From NCBI GenBank assembly GCA_015069695.1, contig JADCRZ010000002.1, forward strand, positions 186,001 to 250,000: a stretch of 64,000 nucleotides of DNA. The letters are read 5' to 3'. The notes under the pieces were generated by a model. The model had not been told where the DNA came from. It saw only the letters and a program-made list of their open reading frames with translations, and ran no database searches. The translations under genes and the position numbers were made by a program. Positions 53,307-62,728 of this stretch are shown piece by piece; the stretch's first letter is position 1, and each line of letters begins with the position of its first letter. Source of the stretch: Williamsia sp. (lineage in GTDB: Bacteria; Bacteroidota; Bacteroidia; Chitinophagales; Chitinophagaceae).

Positions 53307-54548
53307 ATGCAAAGAAGACGTTTCCTTCAATCAGCCCTGATCGGCAGCGCCGCCGTACTTACAGGCTCGCCGCTGTTGCAGGCTGCCAATGCCCCCAAAC
53401 TAAAGATCACCCGCATCCGGTATTATGCTGCCCCCGGCTATACCAAACCCCTCTTTAACCAGGCGCGGGGTATTGTGGAAATAGAAACCGACGGGGGTAT
53501 CACCGGCATCGGGGAAGGTGGATTTAAAGACGTGATCGAGCAATGTGCGCAGATGATCATCGGGGAAGACCCGTTCCGGATCGAGCATATCTGGCAGGAT
53601 CTGTACCGCGGCATGTTTTATCCGCCGGGAAGGGAAAAGATCCATGCGCTGGGTGCCCTGGATATGGCACTCTGGGACATCAAAGGCAAGGCCCTGGGCG
53701 TGCCCGTATACGAACTGCTGGGCGGCGCTTCCCGCGACTATGTAGAATGTTACGCGACAGGGTTTGCACCCTCCAAAGCAACCACCGAAGAAGAACGGGC
53801 CCGCGACTGCATTGCGGCCGGATTGCGGGCCTACCGGATCGGTCCGACGGGAGGAGATGGCAAAGATCCCTATGATTTTTATGAGAACACAAAGAAGACC
53901 ATCGATCTCTGCAAGAGGATCGATGCGGCCGTGGGCGGCGGGGGCAAATGGGCCATCGACCTGCATACCCGTTTTGATCTGACAGACGGCATAAAAGTCT
54001 GTAAGGCATTGGAAGAGCTTGAACCATACTTTGTAGAAGACATCATCCGCTCGGAAAATCAGGAACTATACCAGAAAGTACGCCAGATGACCACCGTGCC
54101 GATCGCCGTGGGTGAACAGTTCGGCGATAAATGGGATACCAATTTTCTGATCGAGCAGCACCTGTATGACTACAGCCGCGTTACCATACCCAATTGCGGC
54201 GGCATCACCGAATACAAAAAGCTGGCTTCCCTCTGTGAAACGCATTATGTGGGCATGGTGCCGCATTTTACCGGTCCGCTCTCCACCGCAGCCCTGGTGC
54301 ACGTGCTGGGTGCCAGCAGTCCGGCCCGTGCGCTGATGGAGCTGGCAGGCGGCCAGCCCGAACGGCCGGCTTATTTCAACGAAGACCTGCTGAACTTCAA
54401 AAACGGCAAGCTGTATCTCAATCCCAGTCCGGGCCTGGGGGTCAAGTTCGATCCGAAGAAAGCCACTTTTGTAAGCGAGATCACCGCCAAAACCAAGTAC
54501 CCGCATCCGATCCTGAAAAGCCCGGACGGGTCGTACCACAATTGGTAA
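53307..54548 (+). CDS. Tat-exported enolase-superfamily acid-sugar dehydratase (ManD/GalD type)
   Basis: A 413-residue member of the mandelate racemase/muconate lactonising subgroup of the enolase superfamily. It dehydrates acid sugars by abstracting the alpha proton. The signal MQRRRFLQSALIGSAAVLTG is twin-arginine type, so the enzyme is exported, unusual for this activity. Asp218 and His220 in IDLHTRFD, Glu244 in FVEDII, Glu270 in GEQFGD and His320 in PHFTGP have the residue spacing (2, 26, 26, 50) of both mannonate and galactonate dehydratases, and are probably the three metal ligands and the acid/base residues. The capping domain has PLFNQARGIVEIETDGGITG. An inverted repeat begins at its stop codon. 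A relic of a second such gene lies at 56263. Confidence 0.9.
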   Translation: MQRRRFLQSALIGSAAVLTGSPLLQAANAPKLKITRIRYYAAPGYTKPLFNQARGIVEIETDGGITGIGEGGFKDVIEQCAQMIIGEDPFRIEHIWQDLYRGMFYPPGREKIHALGALDMALWDIKGKALGVPVYELLGGASRDYVECYATGFAPSKATTEEERARDCIAAGLRAYRIGPTGGDGKDPYDFYENTKKTIDLCKRIDAAVGGGGKWAIDLHTRFDLTDGIKVCKALEELEPYFVEDIIRSENQELYQKVRQMTTVPIAVGEQFGDKWDTNFLIEQHLYDYSRVTIPNCGGITEYKKLASLCETHYVGMVPHFTGPLSTAALVHVLGASSPARALMELAGGQPERPAYFNEDLLNFKNGKLYLNPSPGLGVKFDPKKATFVSEITAKTKYPHPILKSPDGSYHNW

Positions 54549-54709
54549 GCGTTTTGTCTGAACCGGGATTACACGGATTAAGGGATTACAGGATGGCAGC
54601 TTGCGGGCGGACCTTTCTGGCGTTGATCGATGCTTATCCTTAAAGATCGATCCTGCACCCAAAAATCCTGTAATCCCTTAATCCGTGTAATCCCGGTTCA
54701 GACAAACGC
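54549..54709. repeat. 42-bp perfect inverted repeat with inner hairpin (extends to about 46 bp with one bulge)
   Basis: Left arm 54553-54594 and right arm 54665-54706 are exact reverse complements over 42 bases; allowing one extra T on the left, the match extends to GCGT/ACGC at 54549 and 54709. The left arm contains three spaced GGATTA units (CGGGATTACA, CGGATTAA, GGGATTACA). The 70-base spacer has an inner hairpin GATCGAT...ATCGATC. The element begins right after the TAA of the dehydratase gene and ends 38 bases before the transporter start. Confidence 0.92.
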
Positions 54710-54747
54710 CCCCTGCAACCAACTACTTAAAACTGCTTCAACCCCAT

Positions 54748-56037
54748 ATGAAACATTACCGCTGGCTGATCCTGGCTTTGTTGTTTTTTGCTACGACCAT
54801 CAACTATCTCGACCGGCAGATCATTGGTTTGCTCAAACCGATCCTGGAAGTGGAGTTCGGCTGGTCGGAAACCGATTTTGCCCGCATTGTGATGGCGTTC
54901 ACGGCCGCTTATGCCATCGGACTGCTTTTCTTCGGATGGCTGATCGACCAGATCGGGACAAAAAGGGGGTATACCCTGACGGTGATCGTCTGGAGCCTGG
55001 GCGGGATGGTGCATGCAGTGGCACGCAGCGCCTTCCAGTTCGGACTGGCGCGTGTTGTGCTCGGACTGGGAGAGGCCGGCAATTTTCCGGCAGCGGTAAA
55101 GACGGTGGCAGAATGGTTCCCTAAAAAAGAGCGGGCCTTGGCAACCGGTATCTTTAATGCGGGTACCAGCTTTGGCGTCGTGTTCGCCCTGCTGATCGTT
55201 CCGTGGATCCTGGGTTTTGCCGGTTGGAAAGAAGTGTTCTGGATCACCGGTGCCCTGGGTTTGGGCTGGCTGGTCTTCTGGCTGCTGTTGTACGAAATTC
55301 CCTCCCGGCAGAAGCGGTTAACCCCAGCTGAATATAATTACATCGCCAGCGGACAAGAAACGGCAGCCACGGAAAAAGCAGCCGGCAGTTCCATCAGCTG
55401 GGGCAGGTTGTTTGCCTTTCCGCAAACATGGGCTTATATCACCGGCAAGGGCCTGATCGATCCCATATTCTGGTTCTTCCTGTTCTGGCTGCCCTCTTAT
55501 TTTTCCGCCACGTTTCACCTGGATATGAAAAAGCTCAGTCCCGAGCTGATGCTCATTTACGCTGCCACTACGGTCGGCAGCATCGGCGGCGGCTATCTTT
55601 CTTCCATGCTGATCAGGAGAGGCTGGGGCAGCCTGCAGGCAAGAAAAGCAGTGCTGCTGGTATTCGCGGTATTGGAGCTCTCTGTGATCCTCACCCAGTT
55701 TGCAACAAATGTGTGGGTGGCTGTAGGGCTGATCAGCTTTGCCGTGGCACTGCACCAGGCCTGGGCTACCAATGTATTTACGCTGCCGGCCGATCTTTTC
55801 CCCCGGCAATGGGTCAGTTCCGTAGTAGGCATCGGCGGCATGGCCGGCGCTGCAGGCGGCATCCTGTTCCCCATCCTGGTAGGCAGCCTGCTCGATCATT
55901 ACAAAGCCGCCGGCAATATAGCTGCCGGGTATAATATCCTGTTCACCCTTTGCGGTTGTACTTACCTGTTAGCATGGCTGATCATTCATCTGCTGACCCG
56001 GAAGGCGGCACCGGTTGCCATGCAGGAGCCGGTTTAG
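54748..56037 (+). CDS. MFS transporter, hexuronate/acid-sugar (ACS) type
   Basis: A 429-residue inner-membrane transporter with 12 predicted helices. TINYLDRQIIGLLKPILEVE is the signature of the anion:cation symporter subgroup that takes up hexuronates and aldonates. GWLIDQIGTKRGYTLTVIVW is loop 2-3, GLGEAGNFPAAVKTVAEWFP is a typical helix 4-5 stretch and GTSFGVVFALLIV follows. It lies downstream of the acid-sugar dehydratase and upstream of a SusC/SusD pair, so galacturonate or an unsaturated uronate released by the pectinases is the most likely cargo (inference). The stretch after the gene is 453 bases long and contains only a gene relic. Confidence 0.91.
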   Translation: MKHYRWLILALLFFATTINYLDRQIIGLLKPILEVEFGWSETDFARIVMAFTAAYAIGLLFFGWLIDQIGTKRGYTLTVIVWSLGGMVHAVARSAFQFGLARVVLGLGEAGNFPAAVKTVAEWFPKKERALATGIFNAGTSFGVVFALLIVPWILGFAGWKEVFWITGALGLGWLVFWLLLYEIPSRQKRLTPAEYNYIASGQETAATEKAAGSSISWGRLFAFPQTWAYITGKGLIDPIFWFFLFWLPSYFSATFHLDMKKLSPELMLIYAATTVGSIGGGYLSSMLIRRGWGSLQARKAVLLVFAVLELSVILTQFATNVWVAVGLISFAVALHQAWATNVFTLPADLFPRQWVSSVVGIGGMAGAAGGILFPILVGSLLDHYKAAGNIAAGYNILFTLCGCTYLLAWLIIHLLTRKAAPVAMQEPV

Positions 56038-56262
56038 AGGCGTGCCAGGGAGACCGTGCCATAGCTGAATTGCGTCCCTTTCTGCAAGCCAACAGGGCAG
56101 CCTGCTGCCGGCCTGTTCATGTAAATTTTCTTCCTACTGTAATGATAAATCTATAAATTTAGGAACAGATTGCGTATTTGTTTCAGCCCGGGCCATCATT
56201 CATCAGACCACATCTTGCTCCATCTTTCGGCGATCGCTTTTTTAAAAACCAAGACTTGCCTT
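56038..56262. other. Gene-free stretch before the dehydratase relic
   Basis: I see no gene, repeat or clear promoter here. An AT-rich patch around 56140-56195 (ctataaatttaggaacag) may include a promoter for the downstream SusC gene, but no good -33/-7 pair stands out. The remaining gap 56431-56490, directly ahead of susC, also lacks a recognisable signal apart from a T-run (ATTATTTTTTTACC). Confidence 0.5.
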
Positions 56263-56430
56263 ATGGAAAGAAGAAGGTTCTTACCAACTACTGCCGGGAG
56301 CCTGGCGATAATAAGGCTACAACTACACGGCCTGCCCATTTCAACCTGTAAGATTATTCCGCGCAGGCATTGCAGTACTCCTGGATATACCAGGCCGGTT
56401 TTCAACCATGCACCCATCCCCTCCTGCTAA
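56263..56430 (+). pseudogene. N-terminal relic of a second exported enolase-superfamily dehydratase gene
   Basis: The 55-codon reading from ATG 56263 to TAA/TAG 56428-56430 starts MERRRFLPTTAGSLAII, a twin-arginine signal like MQRRRFLQSALIGSAAVL of the gene at 53307. Further on, RRHCSTPGYTRPVFNHA lines up with IRYYAAPGYTKPLFNQA of that protein. The alignment then ends, and the rest of the enzyme is missing. The nucleotides match moderately too (CCTGGATATACCAGGCCG versus CCCGGCTATACCAAACCC). This is a degraded copy, not a functional small protein (inference). Confidence 0.72.
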
Positions 56431-56490
56431 GCTGCTCTCCCCATACTAAAACGGATCGCATTATTTTTTTACCGAAAACCATCACTTGCT

Positions 56491-59400
56491 ATGAGAAAAA
56501 CCCTCAGATTATTTTTATCATTCCTGTTTTTGTATCATACTGCTGCTTTTGCCCAGAATACGACGGTTACGGGCAGGGTAACAACAACAGCAAACGAGCC
56601 TCTTTCGGGAGTGACCATCAAAGTAAGCGGATCGAGCCAGGGCGCCAGCTCGGATCCAAATGGCAATTTCAGTATTGCGGCTCCCCCTGCATCCACGCTG
56701 TTATTCTCTTATGTCGGTTTTATCTCGCAAAGCATAGAGCTGAAAGGACGTACGATCATCAACGTGGTCATGCAAAACAGCGGTGATAGCCTGAACACAG
56801 TTATCGTGACCGCCCTGGGTATCCGGAAAGACGTCAGAAAACTGGGCTATGCCACAGCGACCGTCAACAACGACCAGCTCGCCACCAACCGCACGCCCAA
56901 TGTAATGAGCGGCCTGCAGGGTAAAATGGCCGGGGTCAACATCACGACCATGGGTACGGGGCCTGCCGGATCCGTTAAGGTACGCATCCGCGGCCAGTCT
57001 TCTTTCAACGCGGTGAACGCTCCCCTGATCGTGCTCAATGGCGTACCGATGGACAATTCTTCCTACGGGATCGGTGTGAGCGGACCGCGCGCCGGGCAGG
57101 TAAACAGCACCGACGGCGGCGATGGCTTTGCCAGCATCAATCCGGACGACGTGGAATCCATGACGGTGCTCAAAGGTGCCGCCGCTTCTGCGCTGTACGG
57201 CTACCGGGCGAAAGATGGCGTTATCATGGTCACGACAAAAAGCAAAAGCGCCAGGAATGGTGTTGGTGTTGATTATAACATCAATTACACCACCGATACA
57301 CCACTGGACTACACCGATTTTCAGTATGAATACGGGCAGGGTGAAAGAGGCGTCCGGCCAACCACGCCTTTTCCCCAGTCGGGCGTTTGGAGCTTCGGAG
57401 AAAAATTTCAACCGGGTATGACGCAGGTTTTGTTTGATGGAAAAACATTTCCTTACGAGCCCGTGTACGACCGCTACAAAAAGTTCTACCGGACCGGCAC
57501 CAACCTGACAAACACAGTTACGCTCTCAACTGCCGGCGATAAAGGTGGCCTGAGCCTTTCTCTTTCCAATACCGAGAACAAGGGCATCTTACCCAACTCC
57601 AAATTCACCCGCAGAACAGTGAACCTCGGCTTCACGCAAAATGTAACAAAACAACTTACGCTGTTCGGCAATGTGAACTACTCCAATGAAGAAAATATCA
57701 ATCCGCCGCAGGTAAACACACAGGACATGGCGGTTCCGACCGTGTTGTATACGCTCGCCAACTCAATGCCCTTCTATGCGCTCGAACAAAACCAGGTGCT
57801 GCCCAACGGGAATGAATTTGTGATGTCCAGGTTCCTGGTAAGGAACAATCCTTATTACTCCGTCAATTACCGCAAGGAAAATATCCGCCGCGACAGGGTG
57901 CTGGGTAACATTGCCGTGAAATACCAGTTCACGCCCTGGCTGTATGCACAGGGACGCATCGCGCAGGATATTTATACGCGCTACCAGGACTACAATATCC
58001 CCAATGGTTATGCGCCGATACCTGCCGCGCCGTCCGGTTTTGTGAATGGTTCGTTCACCCAGGACATCCGCCGCTTCAGGGAAAGAAATTACGACTTCCT
58101 CCTCGGCGCCAACCAGCAATTTGGAAATTTTGGTGTTGATATCACAGCAGGCGGTAACCAGTTGTACCGCAAGATGGAATACAACAGCGTGTTAGCAACC
58201 GACTTTATCATTCCAGGCCTGTACACCATCCAGAACGGCCGGGTGAAAGACCCTATCTACAGCAAAACAGAACAAAAGGTGAATTCATTGTATGGCGCCC
58301 TCGAGCTGTCGTACAGGAACTTCCTTTACCTGAACGCAACTGCCCGCAACGACTGGTTCTCCACACTGGCTCCTGCACACAATAACATCCTCTATCCTTC
58401 TGTGAGCGCCAGCTTTGTGTTTTCGGAAGCAATGCATGAGCACATGCCGACGTGGCTGGATTTCGGCAAGGTAAGGCTGGCTTATGCAGAAGTGGGCTCC
58501 GATGGCAGTGTGGCGCCTTATTCAAATGTGTTGTATTATGCGGTCAACAACAACCTCTATCCCAATCCTGCCGGTGCTACGGTGCCCATCGGCGGCATCA
58601 ACGGAACCCAGGTTCCCAATCCTGCCCTGCAGCCTTCGAGAACTTCGGAAACCGAGGCAGGTATAGAGTTGAAGATGTTTGGGAACCGGTTGAACCTTGA
58701 TCTTTCTTACTATTACAAAACCACGAAAGACCAGATACTGGGCATCCTGATTTCCGATGCATCATCGTATACCAGCAAACTGATCAATGTGGGCAAGAGC
58801 ATGAACAGGGGTTTTGAAATGATGCTCAACGTGGTTCCTGTTCAGTTGAAATCATTTCAGTGGGATGTGACCTTGAACGCATCATACAATACTTCCAATG
58901 TTATACAGCTGGGGCCCAATGCAGCAGATACTTCCATCAATGTATCCAACGGCGGCGGGCGCATCCTGCGGCAGGTGGTGGGTAAACCCATCGGCGCCCT
59001 GTATACCTACATGTACCTGCGCGACAAAACAGGCCAGCAGGTGTTTGACAAAGCCAGCGGTAAACCCATGCGCAACGAAGTGCCGCAGTATGTAGGGAAT
59101 GTATTGCCGAAATATTTCGGTGGCATCACCAATCAATTTAATTACAACGGCATCACGCTGTCTGTGCTGGTTGATTTTAAACTGGGGGCAAAGATGATCG
59201 CCGGCTCCAACCAGAATGCCCTGCGGCATGGCCTGCAAAAAAGAACGCTCGTCGGACGCGCGCAGGGTTATGTGGTAGGGGTAGGCGTTAACCCGGATGG
59301 AGGAACCAATACCACCCGTTCGGATCTGCAGCCGTTCTATGAAACACCGAATGTGCTGGGAGTGAACGAAGACTGGGTTTTCAATTCAGGTTTCTGGAAA

Positions 59401-59634
59401 CTGCGCCAGATCACGTTGGGCTATGATTTTACAAAATGGGTGCGGAGCGTGAAGTTTATAAAAGGAGTCAAGCTGAGCGCCGTGGCAAACAACGTGGCCA
59501 TCTTAAAGAAATGGACGGAAAACATGGATCCGGAAAATACGGCCAATATTTCCGACAACGAAACAGGCCTCGACTTCTGGACCGCCGTGCCTCCCACAAG
59601 AAGCCTCGGCTTTAACCTCGGTATTAAATTCTGA
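56491..59634 (+). CDS. SusC/RagA-type TonB-dependent outer-membrane transporter
   Basis: A 1047-residue outer-membrane transporter. Order of parts: signal peptide MRKTLRLFLSFLFLYHTAAF; a carboxypeptidase-like regulatory domain (VTGRVTTTANEPLSGVTIKV, DPNGNFSIAAPPASTLLFSY); a TonB-box-like stretch (LNTVIVTALGIRKDVRKLGY); a plug (GLQGKMAGVNITTMGTGPAG, SVKVRIRGQSSFNAVNAPLI, VLNGVPMDN, LKGAAASALYGYRAKDGVIM); then a 22-strand barrel ending SLGFNLGIKF. There is no N-terminal STN domain, so it is not expected to signal to a FecR/anti-sigma pair. The SusD-like partner follows after 37 bases. It likely imports oligosaccharides produced by the nearby enzymes. Confidence 0.95.
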   Translation: MRKTLRLFLSFLFLYHTAAFAQNTTVTGRVTTTANEPLSGVTIKVSGSSQGASSDPNGNFSIAAPPASTLLFSYVGFISQSIELKGRTIINVVMQNSGDSLNTVIVTALGIRKDVRKLGYATATVNNDQLATNRTPNVMSGLQGKMAGVNITTMGTGPAGSVKVRIRGQSSFNAVNAPLIVLNGVPMDNSSYGIGVSGPRAGQVNSTDGGDGFASINPDDVESMTVLKGAAASALYGYRAKDGVIMVTTKSKSARNGVGVDYNINYTTDTPLDYTDFQYEYGQGERGVRPTTPFPQSGVWSFGEKFQPGMTQVLFDGKTFPYEPVYDRYKKFYRTGTNLTNTVTLSTAGDKGGLSLSLSNTENKGILPNSKFTRRTVNLGFTQNVTKQLTLFGNVNYSNEENINPPQVNTQDMAVPTVLYTLANSMPFYALEQNQVLPNGNEFVMSRFLVRNNPYYSVNYRKENIRRDRVLGNIAVKYQFTPWLYAQGRIAQDIYTRYQDYNIPNGYAPIPAAPSGFVNGSFTQDIRRFRERNYDFLLGANQQFGNFGVDITAGGNQLYRKMEYNSVLATDFIIPGLYTIQNGRVKDPIYSKTEQKVNSLYGALELSYRNFLYLNATARNDWFSTLAPAHNNILYPSVSASFVFSEAMHEHMPTWLDFGKVRLAYAEVGSDGSVAPYSNVLYYAVNNNLYPNPAGATVPIGGINGTQVPNPALQPSRTSETEAGIELKMFGNRLNLDLSYYYKTTKDQILGILISDASSYTSKLINVGKSMNRGFEMMLNVVPVQLKSFQWDVTLNASYNTSNVIQLGPNAADTSINVSNGGGRILRQVVGKPIGALYTYMYLRDKTGQQVFDKASGKPMRNEVPQYVGNVLPKYFGGITNQFNYNGITLSVLVDFKLGAKMIAGSNQNALRHGLQKRTLVGRAQGYVVGVGVNPDGGTNTTRSDLQPFYETPNVLGVNEDWVFNSGFWKLRQITLGYDFTKWVRSVKFIKGVKLSAVANNVAILKKWTENMDPENTANISDNETGLDFWTAVPPTRSLGFNLGIKF

Positions 59635-59671
59635 TCGGTTTAACAAGACAAACACCCTTATAAATATTTTT

Positions 59672-61207
59672 ATGAGCCAGTTTAAAAGATACCTTACCAT
59701 TCTTGCAGCAGGGGCGCTGCTGGCAAGCTGCGACAAAGGATTTGAAAACCTGAACATCAACCGGGTTGATCCTACGGCGCTCGATCCGCAGATTGCCATG
59801 AACGATGCCGTGATCCTGACCGTGTATCCCGATAATTTTGGTACGCTGGGTATGCTGACGTACAATTTTCCCATCGTACAGCAAATCGTTACGCCGTTCG
59901 GAAGCTCGTTGTCCGGAGGAAATTACAACATCAAAAACACGGCGAATTCAGGACTGGTATGGACGAATTTTTACCAGAACGTGCTGAAGCAAAATGGGGA
60001 TGTGCTCAACAGAACAAAGAGCAATACCAACCTCACCAACCTCTACAACGAGGCCAGGATCTGGAAGGCGCATACATTCATGATTATCTCGGATACTTAT
60101 GGGGATGTTCCGTATACCGAAGCCGGCAAGGGCTTCAGCGAAGGCATCAGTTATCCGAAATACGACCGGCAGGAAGTGATCTACAAAGACATCCTGAAAG
60201 AACTGGATGAGGCAACGGCAGCGCTCGACGCCACCAAAGCCACTTCTGTCAACGATATCCTGTATGGCGGGGTTATTGCAAACTGGAAAAAATTCGGGTA
60301 TTCCCTGTTGCTCAGGGCTGCCATGCGGCTGTCGAAAGTAGCACCCGATGTGGCTAAAACCTATGTCGCCAAAGCAGTTGCAGGCGGCCTGATGCAGGCT
60401 AACCAGGACAATGCCGTGATCCGGCACACATCGCTGTACAACAACTGGATCGCAGTTCACCTCACAGCCCGCGAAAAAGCAAACTTTTATATTGCCAAGC
60501 CCTTTCTTGATTTTTTGAAAACCAACAACGATCCCAGGCTCGCCGGCATTGCCGTACGGGCGCCGGGTGCCTTATCCGGTGCAGACCAGGTACCCGCAAA
60601 AACAACGTCCGACCCCAGCAAGCAGATCGGCATGCCGATCGGGTACGATGATGTATCCATCAAAAACACATTTGCCGCCAACGGGGTTGCCAGCTTGTAT
60701 GATTATTCGCAGGTCAATCTCACTACCGTGTTAAACCTGACCGCCCCGGAATACCTGGTTACGTATGCCGAGACACAATTGCTGCTGGCAGAAGCGGTGG
60801 TAAGGGGATGGGCTACCGGTGATGCAAGCCTGCTGTATAAATCAGCCATTGAAGCACACATGCGCCAGATGGCCGACTATGGTTCCGCAGCCGCTATCCC
60901 GGAAGCGAGTATCGCCGCTTATACCCTTGCACATCCGCTCGATCTTACCAAAGCCTATGAGCAGATCAACACCCAGTACTGGGTAGCATCTTTCATGAAC
61001 GGAAGCGAAACCTGGGCTAATTTCAGGAGGAGCGGGTTCCCGGCCCTGGTTAAAAATCCCTATCCCGGTTCAGAGATCACCGGTAATTTCATCAGGCGGA
61101 TGCCTTATCCCGATGGCGAAACCATTATCAACAAAGCCAACCTGGATGCAGCCGTCGCCGCGCAGGGCCCTAACGATCTCAATACGCCTGTGTGGTGGGA
61201 CAAGTAG
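59672..61207 (+). CDS. SusD-like nutrient-binding outer-membrane lipoprotein (SusD-like_2 type)
   Basis: A 511-residue surface lipoprotein, partner of the preceding SusC. The signal MSQFKRYLTILAAGALLASC gives the lipobox LASC. The early motif FENLNINRVDPTALDPQIAM (N-x-N-x-x-P type) and later WKAHTFMIISDTYGDVPYTE, FGYSLLLRAAMRLSKVAPDV, PEYLVTYAETQLLLAEAVVR and GSETWANFRRSGFPAL are typical of the shorter SusD-like_2/RagB group, distinct from the SusD remnant at the beginning of the window. It forms a pedal-bin cap over SusC and binds the glycan. It is likely co-expressed with the Tat-exported oxidoreductase starting 73 bases downstream. Confidence 0.93.
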   Translation: MSQFKRYLTILAAGALLASCDKGFENLNINRVDPTALDPQIAMNDAVILTVYPDNFGTLGMLTYNFPIVQQIVTPFGSSLSGGNYNIKNTANSGLVWTNFYQNVLKQNGDVLNRTKSNTNLTNLYNEARIWKAHTFMIISDTYGDVPYTEAGKGFSEGISYPKYDRQEVIYKDILKELDEATAALDATKATSVNDILYGGVIANWKKFGYSLLLRAAMRLSKVAPDVAKTYVAKAVAGGLMQANQDNAVIRHTSLYNNWIAVHLTAREKANFYIAKPFLDFLKTNNDPRLAGIAVRAPGALSGADQVPAKTTSDPSKQIGMPIGYDDVSIKNTFAANGVASLYDYSQVNLTTVLNLTAPEYLVTYAETQLLLAEAVVRGWATGDASLLYKSAIEAHMRQMADYGSAAAIPEASIAAYTLAHPLDLTKAYEQINTQYWVASFMNGSETWANFRRSGFPALVKNPYPGSEITGNFIRRMPYPDGETIINKANLDAAVAAQGPNDLNTPVWWDK

Positions 61208-61280
61208 GATTGCTTGAACAAACTATTTCTATCTGTTGCAACCTGTTGCAGCCGTCCAATATAAATCAAACAACGAATAC

Positions 61281-62681
61281 ATGCCATCCAACCGAAGAAA
61301 ATTTATCCGCCAGATCGGTAGTACCACTGCGCTGCTGGCGTCGGGCCGGCTCAAAAGCGTGGCTGCCCCAAACGAGACACGCACCATTGCAATTCCGGAA
61401 AGAACGTTTTTATCCGACGACCCTGTACGCATTGCCGGGATCGGCATGGGCATCCAGGGTTATCACGATGTGGAAGCAGCCCTGAAGGTGCCCGGGGTAG
61501 AGCTGGTAGCTTGCTGCGACCTGTACACAGGCCGGCTGGAACATGCCAAAGAACTGTACGGAGACCAGCTTTTTACAACACGTCGCTACGAAGAAATCCT
61601 TGACAGAAAAGACGTAGATGCCGTGATCATTGCTACCAACGACAGCTGGCACAAATGGATCAGTATTGAAGCGTTGAAGAAAGGCAAGGCCGTGTATTGC
61701 GAAAAGCCTATGGTGCACAAGATAGAAGAAGGCTGGGATGTGATCCGCGCGCAGCAGCAATCAGGCAAGGTGATGCAGATCGGCAGCCAGCGTGTCAGCA
61801 GTCTTGGCTATGCCAAAGCAAAGGAATTGTATGAAGCAGGAGAGATTGGTCATATCAACTCTATAGAAGCGACCTACAACCGCCAGAGCGCCCTGGGTGC
61901 CTGGGAGTATACCATACCCCTCGATGCTTCGCCGCAAACGGTCGACTGGGAGCGGTACCAGCAGCATGCAAAAGAAAAGCGGGCTTATGAGGACAAGCGC
62001 TTTTTCTGGTGGCGCAACTACCGCGAATACGGAACCGGTATGGCAGGTGATCTGTATGTGCACCTGCTGAGCGGACTTCATTTTATCACCAGCTCGAAAG
62101 GCCCTTCAAAAATATATTCATTGGGTGCCCTCACGTACTGGAAAGACGGCCGCAATGTGCCCGATGTAATGAGTGCCCTGATGGAATATCCTGAAACCAA
62201 GGAGCATGCTGCATTCCAGATCACGTTGCGCGTGAATTTTGTAAGTGGCGAAGGCGAAGTAGAACGCATCCGGATCGTAGGGACAGAAGGTTCCATGGAA
62301 GTCAGTGAAAGCAAGGTAACTGTAAAACGGAGAAAGATGCCCAAAGCGCCGGGCATCGGCGGCTGGGATTCATTGGGTACCTATACCAAAGCCATGCAAC
62401 AGCAGCTGCTTGATGCATACGATAAAAAATGGGCAAAAGAAGACCGCACTGCCCAGGTGCTTCCTGATATTACCTGGGCCGCACCGCCGGGATATAATTT
62501 TCATGCAGCCCACCTGGCCAATTTTATCGACAGTGTGCGCTCAGGCAAACCGGTGGTGGAGGACGCCCGGTTTGGTTTTCGGGCAGCTGCTCCCTGCCTG
62601 GCCTGCAACGAAAGCTATTTTCAGAACAAGGTAATTCACTGGGACGGCGTGAACATGAAGCTGGTGGAAGGAAAAACATAG
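61281..62681 (+). CDS. Tat-exported Gfo/Idh/MocA-family oxidoreductase (second copy)
   Basis: A 466-residue oxidoreductase. I start it at ATG 61281 (MPSNRRKFIRQIGSTTALLA), a twin-arginine signal; the reading from 61236 adds 15 residues ahead of it. The Rossmann fold reads VRIAGIGMGIQGYHDVEAAL, GVELVACCDLYTGRLEHAKE, DVDAVIIATNDSWHKWISIE and AVYCEKPMVHKIEEGWD, with the EKP Lys. The C-domain has YGTGMAGDLYVHLLSGLHFI. It is diverged from the copy at 49094 and belongs with the SusCD pair by position. The most plausible job is oxidation or isomerisation of an exported-pathway sugar; no substrate can be read from the sequence. Confidence 0.88.
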   Translation: MPSNRRKFIRQIGSTTALLASGRLKSVAAPNETRTIAIPERTFLSDDPVRIAGIGMGIQGYHDVEAALKVPGVELVACCDLYTGRLEHAKELYGDQLFTTRRYEEILDRKDVDAVIIATNDSWHKWISIEALKKGKAVYCEKPMVHKIEEGWDVIRAQQQSGKVMQIGSQRVSSLGYAKAKELYEAGEIGHINSIEATYNRQSALGAWEYTIPLDASPQTVDWERYQQHAKEKRAYEDKRFFWWRNYREYGTGMAGDLYVHLLSGLHFITSSKGPSKIYSLGALTYWKDGRNVPDVMSALMEYPETKEHAAFQITLRVNFVSGEGEVERIRIVGTEGSMEVSESKVTVKRRKMPKAPGIGGWDSLGTYTKAMQQQLLDAYDKKWAKEDRTAQVLPDITWAAPPGYNFHAAHLANFIDSVRSGKPVVEDARFGFRAAAPCLACNESYFQNKVIHWDGVNMKLVEGKT

Positions 62682-62728
62682 ACCGGGTTGACCTGGTGAG
62701 GGTTAATGTGCCATCAGTAAAGATAGCC

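Noticed and set aside
54549-54709. Reading the long inverted repeat as insertion-sequence ends or a MITE
   Set aside because: No transposase remnant is inside and no duplicated target site is visible at the borders; I list it as a repeat of unknown class.
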